Below are positions 8,609 to 16,866 of a stretch of 64,000 nt of DNA, piece after piece. The position numbers and the translations under genes were made by a program. The notes beneath the pieces were generated by a model. The model worked only from the letters and a program-made list of their open reading frames with translations. It was not told where the DNA came from and searched no databases. The stretch covers positions 930,001 through 994,000 of the forward strand of contig NZ_JBBLYU010000001.1 in NCBI RefSeq assembly GCF_037911135.1, read 5' to 3'. The first letter of the stretch is position 1, and every line of letters starts with the position of its first letter. The stretch comes from Phaeobacter sp. A36a-5a (GTDB lineage: Bacteria > Pseudomonadota > Alphaproteobacteria > Rhodobacterales > Rhodobacteraceae).

Positions 8609-10483
8609 ATGGTTTCGCAGCTTCTCAGATCCTCGACCGCGTTGGCGGTCATCGTCTCTCTCAGCCTTCCGGTCGCCGCACCGGCGCAGTCCAAATCGGA
8701 TCCGACCGATCTCAGCCAGATGACGGCGGAGCAGATCACCGAGGCCGTGCAGCGCTGCCTGCGTTGGCTGCAAAACGGCCGCATCACCCCCGAGGGTGAG
8801 ATCCTCAAAGGCAAGGGCAAAGGGGCCAAGGCACAATTCTGCCAGGCCTATGTCACCGGAGAGCTGGACGCCGCATTGGATCCGGCGCTCGCGTCCGTTG
8901 CCCTGATGGCGGGCGCTGAACAGGCTGAGCCTGCACCTGAGGCAGGCGATCAGGCTGAGCCAGCAGCTCCGACCGAGGCCGAGCAGGCCGCCGCCGCTCC
9001 GGTTGAACCTGCCCCAGAACCTGCCACAGACGCTGCCGAATCTCAGACCGCGCCGACCGAAGCTCCGGCCGAGACGGCAGACACAGCCGCTGAACAGAGC
9101 GCAGGTGAAACCACCGCAGAGGCAGAGACACCGGTGGAGCCGGCAGCCAATGACGGGGTGGATACAGCCGCCAGCACAGAGGCAGGCGCCGCCGCCGCAC
9201 CCGAGGCTACGGCTGCGGCCGAGACCACCTCCGACACCGAACTGGCCGCAGCGCTGGCAGAGGCGGAGGCCGGGACCGACCCTGCACCTGCGTCCGATCC
9301 TGAACCCGAACCCGAGGTTGAGCCGCTCGACAGTCAGGCGCAGGCCGACGCCCTTGCCCAGACCGAGGAGGCAGATGACAGCGCCGCCGCCGCAGCGGCC
9401 AGCGCCGCCGCCACCGAGGAGGCAGAGGTTGTCGAGGAAACCGTGACCGAGGACAGCGCGCGCAGTTCGGATGAGGAGTTTGAAACCGCGGTGAACACCC
9501 CGGCGGCTGAGGCCGCGGCCACTGCCGAGACGTCTGCAAACGCTGAAACTGACAGCAACAACGCCGCTGCCACCGCAGACAACGACGATGACGGTCTCAG
9601 CAAGTTGCAGAAGGCCGCTCTGCTTGGACTGGGGGCCGTGGCCATCGGTCAGCTCCTGAAACAGGGCGAAACCGTTGTCAGCAATTCCGGCGACCGCGCG
9701 GTGGTTGAACAGAACGGCCAGTACCGGGTGATCAAGAATGACGACGCCCTGCTTCGCCAGCCCGGCAGCAATGTCACCACCTATAAGTTCAAGGACGGGT
9801 CCACCCGCACCGTTGTCGTACGCGAGGATGGCGCAGAGGTGGAAACCATCCGCGCCCGCGATGGTCGGGTGCTGCGCCGCACCCGCACGCTGACCGATGG
9901 CAGCACCGTGGTCCTGTTCGACGACACCCAGCGCAGCGACAATGTTGTGGTCTCCGAACTGCCCACCGCCGCGCCGCGTCAGTCAGGTTTCAGCAGCGAC
10001 GCGATCACTGCCGATGAGCTGGCGCTGGCCCTGGCGGCAAAGGAAGCGCCGCAGGTCAACCGCCGCTTCTCCCTGCGCCAGATCCGCAATATTGACGCGG
10101 TGCGCCGCTTGGTGCCGGAAATCACCGTGCAATCCATCAACTTCGAGACCGGCTCTGCCGTGATCCGCGCCGCCGAGGCCGAAGAGCTATCGGCGCTGGG
10201 CAATGCCATGCGCGAGATGATCGCAAAGAACCCGCAGGACGTGTTCCTGATCGAAGGCCACACCGATGCGGTCGGTGCCGCGCCCTATAATCTGGCACTA
10301 TCGGACCGCCGCGCCGAGAGTGTCGCGCTGGCGCTCACCGAATATTTCAACGTGCCGCCGGAAAACATGGTGGTGCAGGGCTATGGGGAAACCGATCTGG
10401 CGGTGGTGACACAGCGCGCCGAGCGCGCCAACCGCCGCGCTGCCGTACGCCGCATCACGCCGCTGCTACAGGGCGGTAGCTGA
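8609..10483 (+). CDS. OmpA-family protein with long Ala/Glu-rich linker
   Basis: A 624-residue exported protein. A signal peptide is evident (MVSQLLRSS, a hydrophobic stretch, then APAQS at about 26-30). Residues about 100-330 are low complexity, rich in Ala, Glu, Pro and Thr, and probably disordered. A hydrophobic Ala/Leu-rich stretch lies near 335-350, followed by repeats with RVLRRTRTLTDGST. The C-terminal third is an OmpA/MotB-like peptidoglycan-binding domain: the IEGHTDAVG and LSDRRAESVA motifs carry the Asp and Arg that bind diaminopimelate in the family. It is preceded by AAAGGAA and followed by a strong terminator. It likely anchors an envelope complex to peptidoglycan; partners are unknown. 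Confidence 0.85.
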   Translation: MVSQLLRSSTALAVIVSLSLPVAAPAQSKSDPTDLSQMTAEQITEAVQRCLRWLQNGRITPEGEILKGKGKGAKAQFCQAYVTGELDAALDPALASVALMAGAEQAEPAPEAGDQAEPAAPTEAEQAAAAPVEPAPEPATDAAESQTAPTEAPAETADTAAEQSAGETTAEAETPVEPAANDGVDTAASTEAGAAAAPEATAAAETTSDTELAAALAEAEAGTDPAPASDPEPEPEVEPLDSQAQADALAQTEEADDSAAAAAASAAATEEAEVVEETVTEDSARSSDEEFETAVNTPAAEAAATAETSANAETDSNNAAATADNDDDGLSKLQKAALLGLGAVAIGQLLKQGETVVSNSGDRAVVEQNGQYRVIKNDDALLRQPGSNVTTYKFKDGSTRTVVVREDGAEVETIRARDGRVLRRTRTLTDGSTVVLFDDTQRSDNVVVSELPTAAPRQSGFSSDAITADELALALAAKEAPQVNRRFSLRQIRNIDAVRRLVPEITVQSINFETGSAVIRAAEAEELSALGNAMREMIAKNPQDVFLIEGHTDAVGAAPYNLALSDRRAESVALALTEYFNVPPENMVVQGYGETDLAVVTQRAERANRRAAVRRITPLLQGGS

Positions 10484-10524
10484 CCGGGTGGCAGGGGGCA
10501 AAACCCCCGCATCTGCACATAGCA

Positions 10525-10551
10525 AAAGGGCGCCCCAACGAGGCGCCCTTT
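10525..10551. terminator. Bidirectional rho-independent terminator
   Basis: A 10-bp perfect stem (AAAGGGCGCC at 10525-10534 with GGCGCCCTTT at 10542-10551) and a 7-base loop lie between the convergent OmpA-family gene and rsgA. A/T runs on both sides allow termination in both directions. Confidence 0.85.
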
Positions 10552-10573
10552 CTGTCTTGATCGCGCAGCGCGG

Positions 10574-11665
10574 TTACTTCCGGTTGCGTTTCTTGATCGA
10601 CTTCACGGTTTTCACCATCTTGCCAAAGCTCTTGTCCTTGGCACGGCGCTGCGCCAGCGAGGCCGAGTTGAACGCCTCCTCCGCCGCCAGCTTGCGCCAG
10701 CGGTCAAGCCGCGCCGGGTCCACCTCGCCGGCTGCGATACCGGCCTGCACCGCGCAGCCCGGTTCGCCCTCATGGGCGCAGTTGCGGAACCGGCACTGGG
10801 TGGACAGCTCTTCAAGATCGGCGAAAACATCACTCACCCCCTCGGCGGCATCGGTCAGCTGCAGCTCCCGCATTCCCGGCGTGTCCAGCACGCCGCAGCC
10901 GTTTTCGATGAAATAGAGCTGCCGCCGGGTGGTGGTGTGGCGCCCGCGCGCGTCGTCTTCGCGGATGCCTTGGGTTGCGATATCCAGATCATCGCCCAAT
11001 GCCTTGGTCAGCGTGGATTTGCCCACGCCGGAGGTGCCGAGAAAGGCAATCGTCTGCCCGGCCCGGACCCAGGGCGCCAGCGCCTCACGCGCGGTCTCGC
11101 TCTTGGCGTTCAGCGGAACCACCTCAACCAGATCGGAAATCGCCTTTGCCTTGATGACATAGGGCTCAAGATCGTCGCAGAGGTCGATCTTCGTCAGCAC
11201 GATCACCGGCGTCACCTCCGCGTCAAAGGCCATGGCGATAAACCGTTCCAGCCGCGCGACGTTGAAATCCGCGTTGCAGGAGGTGACCACAAACATGGTG
11301 TCGATATTGGCCGCAATCAGCTGGATCTTGCGATCCTTGCCCGGCGCGCGGCGGCGGATCAGGCTCTTGCGCTCCAGCACCCGGCTATGGGTCGGCAGCT
11401 CGGCGTCCAGCATCAGCCAGTCGCCCACCGTGGCCTCGGGGCCGGGGGGGATCACCATGTCGATGCCATCGCCAAGGGCGCGCAGCCCGCTGCGGTTCAC
11501 CTCGGTGATACGGACGGGCGGATGGCTGGCGATCTCTTCGAGATCGGTTTGCTGAGAGAAAAAGCTCTGCCAGCCCAGATGCTCCAGCGGGCTCAGCGGC
11601 CGCGCGGTATCGGCAGATCCGTCAGTGGAGGCGGGGCTCAGGAATTGGGAATAGTCCCTTGTCAT
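10574..11665 (-). CDS. rsgA: Ribosome small-subunit biogenesis GTPase RsgA (YjeQ)
   Basis: Circularly permuted GTPase that helps mature the 30S subunit. The motif order is the diagnostic one: LTKIDL (G4) comes before GTSGVGKST (G1) and DTPGMREL (G3). The N-terminal OB-fold region is present, and the C-terminal zinc site is visible in CRFRNCAHEGEPGC. It has 363 residues and ends in a lysine/arginine-rich tail. The start at 11665 (MTRDYSQFL) fits family length. It shares a terminator with the convergent OmpA-family gene. Confidence 0.95.
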   Translation of the reverse strand: MTRDYSQFLSPASTDGSADTARPLSPLEHLGWQSFFSQQTDLEEIASHPPVRITEVNRSGLRALGDGIDMVIPPGPEATVGDWLMLDAELPTHSRVLERKSLIRRRAPGKDRKIQLIAANIDTMFVVTSCNADFNVARLERFIAMAFDAEVTPVIVLTKIDLCDDLEPYVIKAKAISDLVEVVPLNAKSETAREALAPWVRAGQTIAFLGTSGVGKSTLTKALGDDLDIATQGIREDDARGRHTTTRRQLYFIENGCGVLDTPGMRELQLTDAAEGVSDVFADLEELSTQCRFRNCAHEGEPGCAVQAGIAAGEVDPARLDRWRKLAAEEAFNSASLAQRRAKDKSFGKMVKTVKSIKKRNRK

Positions 11666-11917
11666 TGGGAATGTCTTTCTTGGTGTGATCGCGGGGCCTG
11701 CCCGGATCCGTGTCTCTGATGAATGTCGCGCAGATCTTTCCTGACACCTGCGGATGAGCGCAGGTGGTCTTCACCGGGGCAATCTGCAAACCGGGGTGGC
11801 CTCTGCCGCCCCTTCTTCACCAGGACATAAACTCTCCAATTCTCTGGCGCTTGGTCTACCCGAGGCAGGGTGACTTGGCAAGCTTTCGCCGCGCGTGGCC
11901 TGTGCGGGCTGCCGGGC

Positions 11918-13102
11918 CTAGCGCGTCAGCTCCCGCATGCCGCGCTCCAGTCCCGCCAATGTCATCGGCACCATCTGATCCTCGAAAATCTCCCGGATCA
12001 TCTGGATCGAATGGGTATGGCCCCAATAGGCCTCCGGCACCGGGTTGATCCACAGATGTGAGGACCACTGCGCCCGCGCCCGCTCCAGCCAGACCTGACC
12101 TGCCTGCGGGTTCCAATGCTCATTGGCGCCGCCGGGATAGGCGATTTCATAAGGCGACATCGAGGCATCGCCGACAAAGATACATTTATAGTCCGGCCCA
12201 TAGGTGCGCAGCACCTCATGGGTGGGGATCTGCGCCTCCCAGCGGCGGCGGTTGTCGCGCCAGACCCCTTCATAGAGGCAATTGTGAAAATAGAAATATT
12301 CCAGATGCTTGAACTCGCTGCGCGCCGCCGAGAACAGCTCCTCCACCACCTTGATATGCGGATCCATCGACCCGCCGACATCCAGAAACAGCAGCACCTT
12401 CACCGCATTGTGCCGCTCGGGCCGGGTCTTCACATCCAGATAGCCATGTTCGGCGGTGGCGCGGATGGTGCCGGAGAGGTCCAGCTCCTCGGCAGCGCCC
12501 TCGCGCACCCAGCGGCGCAGCCGTTTCAGCGCCACCTTGATGTTGCGGGTGCCCAGTTCGACATCGCCGTCGAGGTTCCTGAACTCGCGCTTGTCCCAGA
12601 CCTTCACGGCGCGCTGGTGGCGGCTTTCCTTCTGGCCGATGCGCACGCCTTCGGGATTGTAGCCATAGGCGCCAAAAGGCGAGGTGCCAGCGGTGCCGAT
12701 CCACTTGTTGCCGCCCTGATGGCGGCCTTCCTGTTCCTTCAGCCGCTCTTTCAGGGTTTCCATCAGTTTTTCAAACCCGCCAAGCGCCTCGATTTCGCGG
12801 CGCTCTTCCTCGCTCAGATGCTTTTCCGCCATCTTGCGGATCCACTCCTCGGGGATATCCACGGCCTGCATCACCGCCTCGGCGGGGATCGCCTCCAGTC
12901 CCGAGAATGTCGTGGCAAAGGCACGGTCGAATTTGTCGATATTGCGCTCATCTTTCACCATGGCGGCGCGCGCCAGATAGTAGAAAGCGTCGATATCATA
13001 GGTCGCCAGCCCGGCCTTCATCCCATCGAGAAAGGTCAGATACTCCCGCAGGGATACCGGAACCGCCGCTTTGCGCAGGTTTTCAAAGAAGGGCTGAAAC
13101 AT
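11918..13102 (-). CDS. vWA-domain protein, CoxE-like, partner of the MoxR at 17 kb
   Basis: A 394-residue protein beginning MFQPFFENLRKAAVPVSLREYL, typical of the vWA/CoxE proteins that pair with short MoxR ATPases in alphaproteobacteria. Residues 90-130 are a charged helical region. The vWA domain has a MIDAS-like DVGGSMD at 241-247. The canonical form is DxSxS; here the third position is Gly, so metal coordination may differ. Its expected partner, a 279-residue MoxR, lies 3.8 kb away on the same strand (16867-17706), with unrelated genes between. Its client is unknown. Confidence 0.82.
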   Translation of the reverse strand: MFQPFFENLRKAAVPVSLREYLTFLDGMKAGLATYDIDAFYYLARAAMVKDERNIDKFDRAFATTFSGLEAIPAEAVMQAVDIPEEWIRKMAEKHLSEEERREIEALGGFEKLMETLKERLKEQEGRHQGGNKWIGTAGTSPFGAYGYNPEGVRIGQKESRHQRAVKVWDKREFRNLDGDVELGTRNIKVALKRLRRWVREGAAEELDLSGTIRATAEHGYLDVKTRPERHNAVKVLLFLDVGGSMDPHIKVVEELFSAARSEFKHLEYFYFHNCLYEGVWRDNRRRWEAQIPTHEVLRTYGPDYKCIFVGDASMSPYEIAYPGGANEHWNPQAGQVWLERARAQWSSHLWINPVPEAYWGHTHSIQMIREIFEDQMVPMTLAGLERGMRELTR

Positions 13103-13156
13103 CGGGGTCTCCCTCAGGGCTGATCAGGCGGTCATGTCGCGGCCCATAGCCCCGCG

Positions 13157-13324
13157 TCAGAGCAGGGCGCGGTCCGCAAGGATGGTTGCAAACATCCCCA
13201 GAATACCAAAAACAATGGCGTATGCAGCGCCATATTGCAGTTTGTCCGCCAAGCTGCCGCCGCGTTTCTGGGCCGTACGGGCCCCCAGGAATGCGCCAAT
13301 GATCAATGCGCCGATTACGATCAT
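13157..13324 (-). CDS. Small membrane protein, 55 residues
   Basis: I found this short gene by translating the minus strand from the ATG at 13322-13324 to the TGA at 13157-13159. The product has two hydrophobic segments, MIVIGALIIGAFLGA at the N-terminus and AYAIVFGILGMFATILA near residues 34-50, separated by a basic, polar loop (RTAQKRGGSLADKLQYG). An in-frame stop lies just upstream of the start. The fold, two helices with a central KRGG loop, looks like a small Rhodobacteraceae membrane-protein family I have seen downstream of other genes, but the function is not known. It lies between the vWA gene and the DUF2927 gene on the same strand. Confidence 0.75.
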   Translation of the reverse strand: MIVIGALIIGAFLGARTAQKRGGSLADKLQYGAAYAIVFGILGMFATILADRALL

Positions 13325-13407
13325 GCCAATGTCCGTATGTTAGAGTGTTCAGGTCTCAGGTGGGGCCGCCGCGGGCCGGGTCAAGCCGGTGCGCCCCTCA
13401 GCTGTGG

Positions 13408-14850
13408 TTATTGCGGCGGCGCCAGGGCTGCGATTTCGCGCATTGCCCCCCGGACCGCCCAATCCGGGCCAAACCCGTATCGCGCCCACCCCTGACTGTC
13501 CAGCCTGACCGCATAGGCAGCGTCAGTTTGCCCCTCCAGCAGCAGCGCCTCGGCCTCCAGCAGCATCAGGCTTGACAACAGCACCGCATTCTCGCCGCGC
13601 GCTGCCACCGGCAGGGCAGGGCGGATCCGCGCCAGGGCGCTGGCGCCGTCGCCGCGCACGATGTCAAAGGCCGCCATGCGGCTGGCGATCTGCGCGCGCA
13701 GCAGCGGGCTGTCATAGCGCCCCTGCAAATAGATCAGCGCGGTCTCGAAATGCTGCTGCGCCAGCTCCGGCTCGTCCCGCTGCAAAATGCGCCCCAGCAC
13801 ATAGTGGTTGAACGCCCGCCGGTGATCCTGCCAGCCCAGATCGCGGGCAATGGCGGCGCCGCGATGGGCGGCCTGCAAACGGGTGCCGCGACCAGTGCCC
13901 GGTGTCAGCGCCGCCTCGGTCGCGCGGATCCAGTCCCGAGAGGTGCGCGGCAGTGGCGCCGCGGCGCGCCCGGCACCTGCCGGGTTCAGCCGTGCCAGAA
14001 TGGCAGGCAGGCGCGCGGCCACCTCGGCCCGTGTCATGCCGGTACGCAGCTCGGGCGCATAGCCCAGCCGCAGGATCAGCATGTCAAACCCGGTCAGTAC
14101 CGTATGGATATTGTCATCGTTGAACACCGAATCCGGCAGCCGGTAGAGATCGTTCAGCGGCCCGATCGCCTGCGCCAGCTCTTCGTGCAGGCAGTCGCGG
14201 GTCTCTTGCGGGCTGACATCATTCGGCACAAAAATCGCCAGCCGCTGACGGGCGCGCAGATTGGCCCAATTGGTGCGCGGATGGCGCTTATAGCGGCGAT
14301 ACTCCGCCAGCGAGCTGACGTTGGGGACCACGAAACAGGCCGCCCGGGGCGAGGCGCGGCGGATCGCCTTGCGCGGCACGGCTTCGATGGTGATATTGGC
14401 CGCCCCGGTGGTCAGCTGCCGCAGGTCCAGCCCCGCTTCTCGGCGCAGCCGCAGCAGCAACGCCTCCAGATCGCGGGTCAGCCCGCTGCCCGGCTGGCCG
14501 GTGACGCGCAGCGTGATCGGAGTTTCAAACCGGGTAAACACAGGCAGTTCGGTGCCGCCTTCGAGCTGGAAATGCAGATCCAGGAAATCCCGTGCGATAT
14601 CGCTGTTGGCCCGCTGCGGCGCCACTGGATGGGCACGGGCAAAGCTCTTGGCCGGGGCCAGCGCCGCCGTGGCCGCGCCGCGGTGACCGGGGGCCGGGGG
14701 GGCGCTTCCGGTGCCACATCCCGCCAGTGTGGCGAGCAGCACCAGCGCGGCGCAGCCGCGCCGGAACACGCGGGACGGGGCAGCCGCCGGGCCGCTGCTG
14801 CCGCTGGCAGGCTTGCGCGGGGCCGCGATGGGGGGCCGGAATGTGAACAA
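13408..14850 (-). CDS. DUF2927-domain lipoprotein
   Basis: A 480-residue exported protein. After a basic N-terminus there is a hydrophobic segment and a lipobox LLATLAGC at about residues 38-45, so it is probably lipid-anchored in the envelope. A proline/alanine-rich linker follows, then the DUF2927 domain (about 85-280), which includes RRASPRAACFVVPNV, FVPNDVSPQETRDCLHEELAQAIG and DSVFNDDN. The HEELAQ..G segment looks like a zinc-peptidase helix (HExxQ rather than HExxH), so a protease-like origin is possible. The C-terminal part is helical and repeat-like. Function is unknown; it is not obviously linked to its neighbours. Confidence 0.78.
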   Translation of the reverse strand: MFTFRPPIAAPRKPASGSSGPAAAPSRVFRRGCAALVLLATLAGCGTGSAPPAPGHRGAATAALAPAKSFARAHPVAPQRANSDIARDFLDLHFQLEGGTELPVFTRFETPITLRVTGQPGSGLTRDLEALLLRLRREAGLDLRQLTTGAANITIEAVPRKAIRRASPRAACFVVPNVSSLAEYRRYKRHPRTNWANLRARQRLAIFVPNDVSPQETRDCLHEELAQAIGPLNDLYRLPDSVFNDDNIHTVLTGFDMLILRLGYAPELRTGMTRAEVAARLPAILARLNPAGAGRAAAPLPRTSRDWIRATEAALTPGTGRGTRLQAAHRGAAIARDLGWQDHRRAFNHYVLGRILQRDEPELAQQHFETALIYLQGRYDSPLLRAQIASRMAAFDIVRGDGASALARIRPALPVAARGENAVLLSSLMLLEAEALLLEGQTDAAYAVRLDSQGWARYGFGPDWAVRGAMREIAALAPPQ

Positions 14851-15100
14851 GCGATATCTCCTGCGGCGCGATCGCCCCAGCTTGTGCCAAGACAGGGTTA
14901 AAAATCAATGTTATGGCTGGCCTTATCGCAGCGGTGTGACAATGAGAAGAGCTACCCGGCATCACATTGACGGCAAAATTTCGCCCGCGCCGCGGGCGGT
15001 GCGTCTCTGTTGATGCAGACAGAGGTTGTGCATCACGGCGGGTCCGATCAACTCTGCCAGCGGTGACGGAACGCAGAGACAGGTTGAAAAGGCTACGCCA

Positions 15101-15478
15101 ATGGCGTATATACGCAAAGAGACACAGAAATGCCTGCGGGTGGATTATCGCATCACCCCGGTCGCGGTCGAGGACGCCATCCACGCCTATCTGGACGAGG
15201 ATGAGCTGGCCCGGCTGATCGCAACCCTGGTGCGCGACCCCACCATCGGGCGCAAGACGGATGAAGATTACACCCATGTCGCCGGGGATCTGGCGCTGCG
15301 CTACCGCATCCATCAGGCCAGCCCTGATCTGATGATGGTCTATGTGCTGCGGATCCACCGCCGACAGCCCGATCCGCGGCTGTCCGGCTTGATGGCGCAG
15401 GGGGCACGGGCAGTGCGGGATCTGGCCCTGGATGTGGTCAAATCCCGGATCAAGGCACTATTGAAGGAGGGCAACTGA
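15101..15478 (+). CDS. Candidate RelE/ParE-like toxin
   Basis: A 125-residue protein, with the start at ATG 15101 preceded by AAAGG. It stops one base before the XRE-type gene downstream, an arrangement typical of higBA-type toxin-antitoxin operons where the toxin comes first. The middle fits the RelE/ParE pattern: LVRDPTIGR near 43-51, then ALRYRIH near 66-71 and MMVYVLRIHRR at 78-88, the strand pair and basic end usual in these folds. A further 35-residue helical basic tail is unusual for the family. No database match was run, so the toxin assignment rests on motif shape and operon structure. It could instead be a small DNA-binding partner protein. Confidence 0.55.
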   Translation: MAYIRKETQKCLRVDYRITPVAVEDAIHAYLDEDELARLIATLVRDPTIGRKTDEDYTHVAGDLALRYRIHQASPDLMMVYVLRIHRRQPDPRLSGLMAQGARAVRDLALDVVKSRIKALLKEGN

Positions 15479-15479
15479 C

Positions 15480-15836
15480 ATGGCAGAGCATCGGGCAGAG
15501 CATCACGCACGGCGTCGAACCGGCAGCCGTATCCGCCAGCAAAGCGAAGCGGACCGCGACGCCATGGCGCTCAAACAGATGCAGGAGGACATCTCCGGCA
15601 AGACGCCCTTGGAGACCATCGCAACCCGCGAGGTGCCGATGGTGGATGTCGTGCGCCTGCGCAAGACCCTCGGCATGTCGCAGGAACGCTTTTGCAGCCA
15701 CTTCGGCTTTCGCCTCGGCTCGGTGCGCAACTGGGAACAGGGTCGCCGCCTGCCGGAACGCCCCGCCCGCATCCTCTTGCGCATGATCGAGGATGACCCC
15801 GAGCGCGTCGAACGCTTCCTGCGCGAGGCGTATTGA
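15480..15836 (+). CDS. XRE-family helix-turn-helix protein, candidate antitoxin
   Basis: A 118-residue protein with a basic, probably disordered N-terminus (1-40) and a C-terminal HTH domain (about 52-105): VDVVRLRKTLGMSQERFCSHFG followed by SVRNWEQGRRLPERPARILL. The last motif (WEQGRR.P..PAR.LL) is typical of NadS/HigA-type antitoxins. It starts one base after the stop of the candidate toxin. It would bind its own promoter and neutralise the toxin; this is inference from family and context. Confidence 0.8.
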   Translation: MAEHRAEHHARRRTGSRIRQQSEADRDAMALKQMQEDISGKTPLETIATREVPMVDVVRLRKTLGMSQERFCSHFGFRLGSVRNWEQGRRLPERPARILLRMIEDDPERVERFLREAY

Positions 15837-16058
15837 CCTTGTGACCGCTTCCATGCGGGCAGGGCAGGCCGACGGGGCAACCCCGCGGTGCCCCCCCCGC
15901 ACCGCAGACGGAAGACGCGGCATAGGCGCCGGTCCAGCCCACTGGCGCACTCAGCCGTCAGCAGGCCGGTGTATGTGCCGCCCCCTTACCAACCCCGTCG
16001 CGTCGCCGCGCACCATGCGTGAGCACCGTAAACAACGCTCAGTAATCAGGGAGCGGAC

Positions 16059-16796
16059 GTGCCTCCATCACAGCTTACGATCACACCCCGGCTGTCCTGC
16101 GATGATCTGGTCACATGGGCGCATCGCGGTCCCGGCGACAGGCTCGTCGTGTGTTTTTCAGGGATTGGCAAGGATGCCGAAACCTGCCCGCCTTATGAAT
16201 TCGCGCGAAGCGCGACGGGAAATGGCCGCCACAACACCCTGTTCATCGCGGATCCGCAGCGAAGCTGGCTGAACACGCCGGGTCTTCTGAGCCGCATCGG
16301 TGCCGAAATTGAGAGTTACCGCGCGATATGCGGCGCCACCCGTGTGATTGCGATGGGCCATTCCATGGGCGGCTTCAGCGCCATCGTCGCATCCTCCGTT
16401 ACCCGCATAGACGCCGTTCTCGCCTTTGCGCCGCAGATTTCGATCCACCCCGATATCGTGCCTGACGAAACACGCTGGGCGGCCTATCGCAACCGGATCT
16501 CGCATTACGAGGTGAAATCTGCTGCCGATCATTTTCGCGACGGCACGGATTACACTGTCATCCACGGGCGACATGGCCGCGAGGCAACGCAACGGGACCG
16601 TTTTCCCCGGCGCGACACGCTTCGCCACTATGTGATGCCCGGCACCCATCATAACGTCCCGCAACGGCTCAAACAGCTGAACTGTCTGGAGCAGGTCGTG
16701 CACTTTGCCATCGAAGGGCGCCCGCGCAAGCTGCGGCTTCTGTTGAAGCAGACAGCGCAGGCCTATCTACGACCAGAAGAGCAACAGCCCGTCTGA
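16059..16796 (+). CDS. Alpha/beta-hydrolase-fold protein
   Basis: A 245-residue protein that starts with GTG at 16059, preceded by AGGGAG. RLVVCFSGIGK near 30 is the first strand, and GHSMGGFSA at about 99-107 is a standard nucleophile elbow with catalytic Ser. The final His is probably in MPGTHHNVPQ near 200-209. It lacks a signal peptide. Substrate unknown. The upstream 222 bases hold no gene and no strong promoter that I could assign. It converges with the MoxR gene at 16867. Confidence 0.72.
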   Translation: MPPSQLTITPRLSCDDLVTWAHRGPGDRLVVCFSGIGKDAETCPPYEFARSATGNGRHNTLFIADPQRSWLNTPGLLSRIGAEIESYRAICGATRVIAMGHSMGGFSAIVASSVTRIDAVLAFAPQISIHPDIVPDETRWAAYRNRISHYEVKSAADHFRDGTDYTVIHGRHGREATQRDRFPRRDTLRHYVMPGTHHNVPQRLKQLNCLEQVVHFAIEGRPRKLRLLLKQTAQAYLRPEEQQPV

Positions 16797-16811
16797 TACG
16801 GAGGCAAGGAC

Positions 16812-16840
16812 AAAAAAGGCCCGCAACAAGGGGCGGGCCT
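16812..16840 (-). terminator. Rho-independent terminator of the MoxR gene
   Basis: An 8-bp stem (AGGCCCGC at 16817-16824 with GCGGGCCT at 16833-16840) is followed on the minus strand by a run of U from 16817 to 16812. It lies 27 bases after the MoxR stop codon and can also serve the convergent hydrolase gene. Confidence 0.8.
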
Positions 16841-16866
16841 CTGGTCTGATCCTGCGCGGCTGGCCT

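Noticed and set aside
11745-11766. Hairpin CACCTGCG/CGCAGGTG upstream of rsgA
   Set aside because: An 8-bp stem is real but has no U-run and no gene whose end it would mark; not supported as a terminator.
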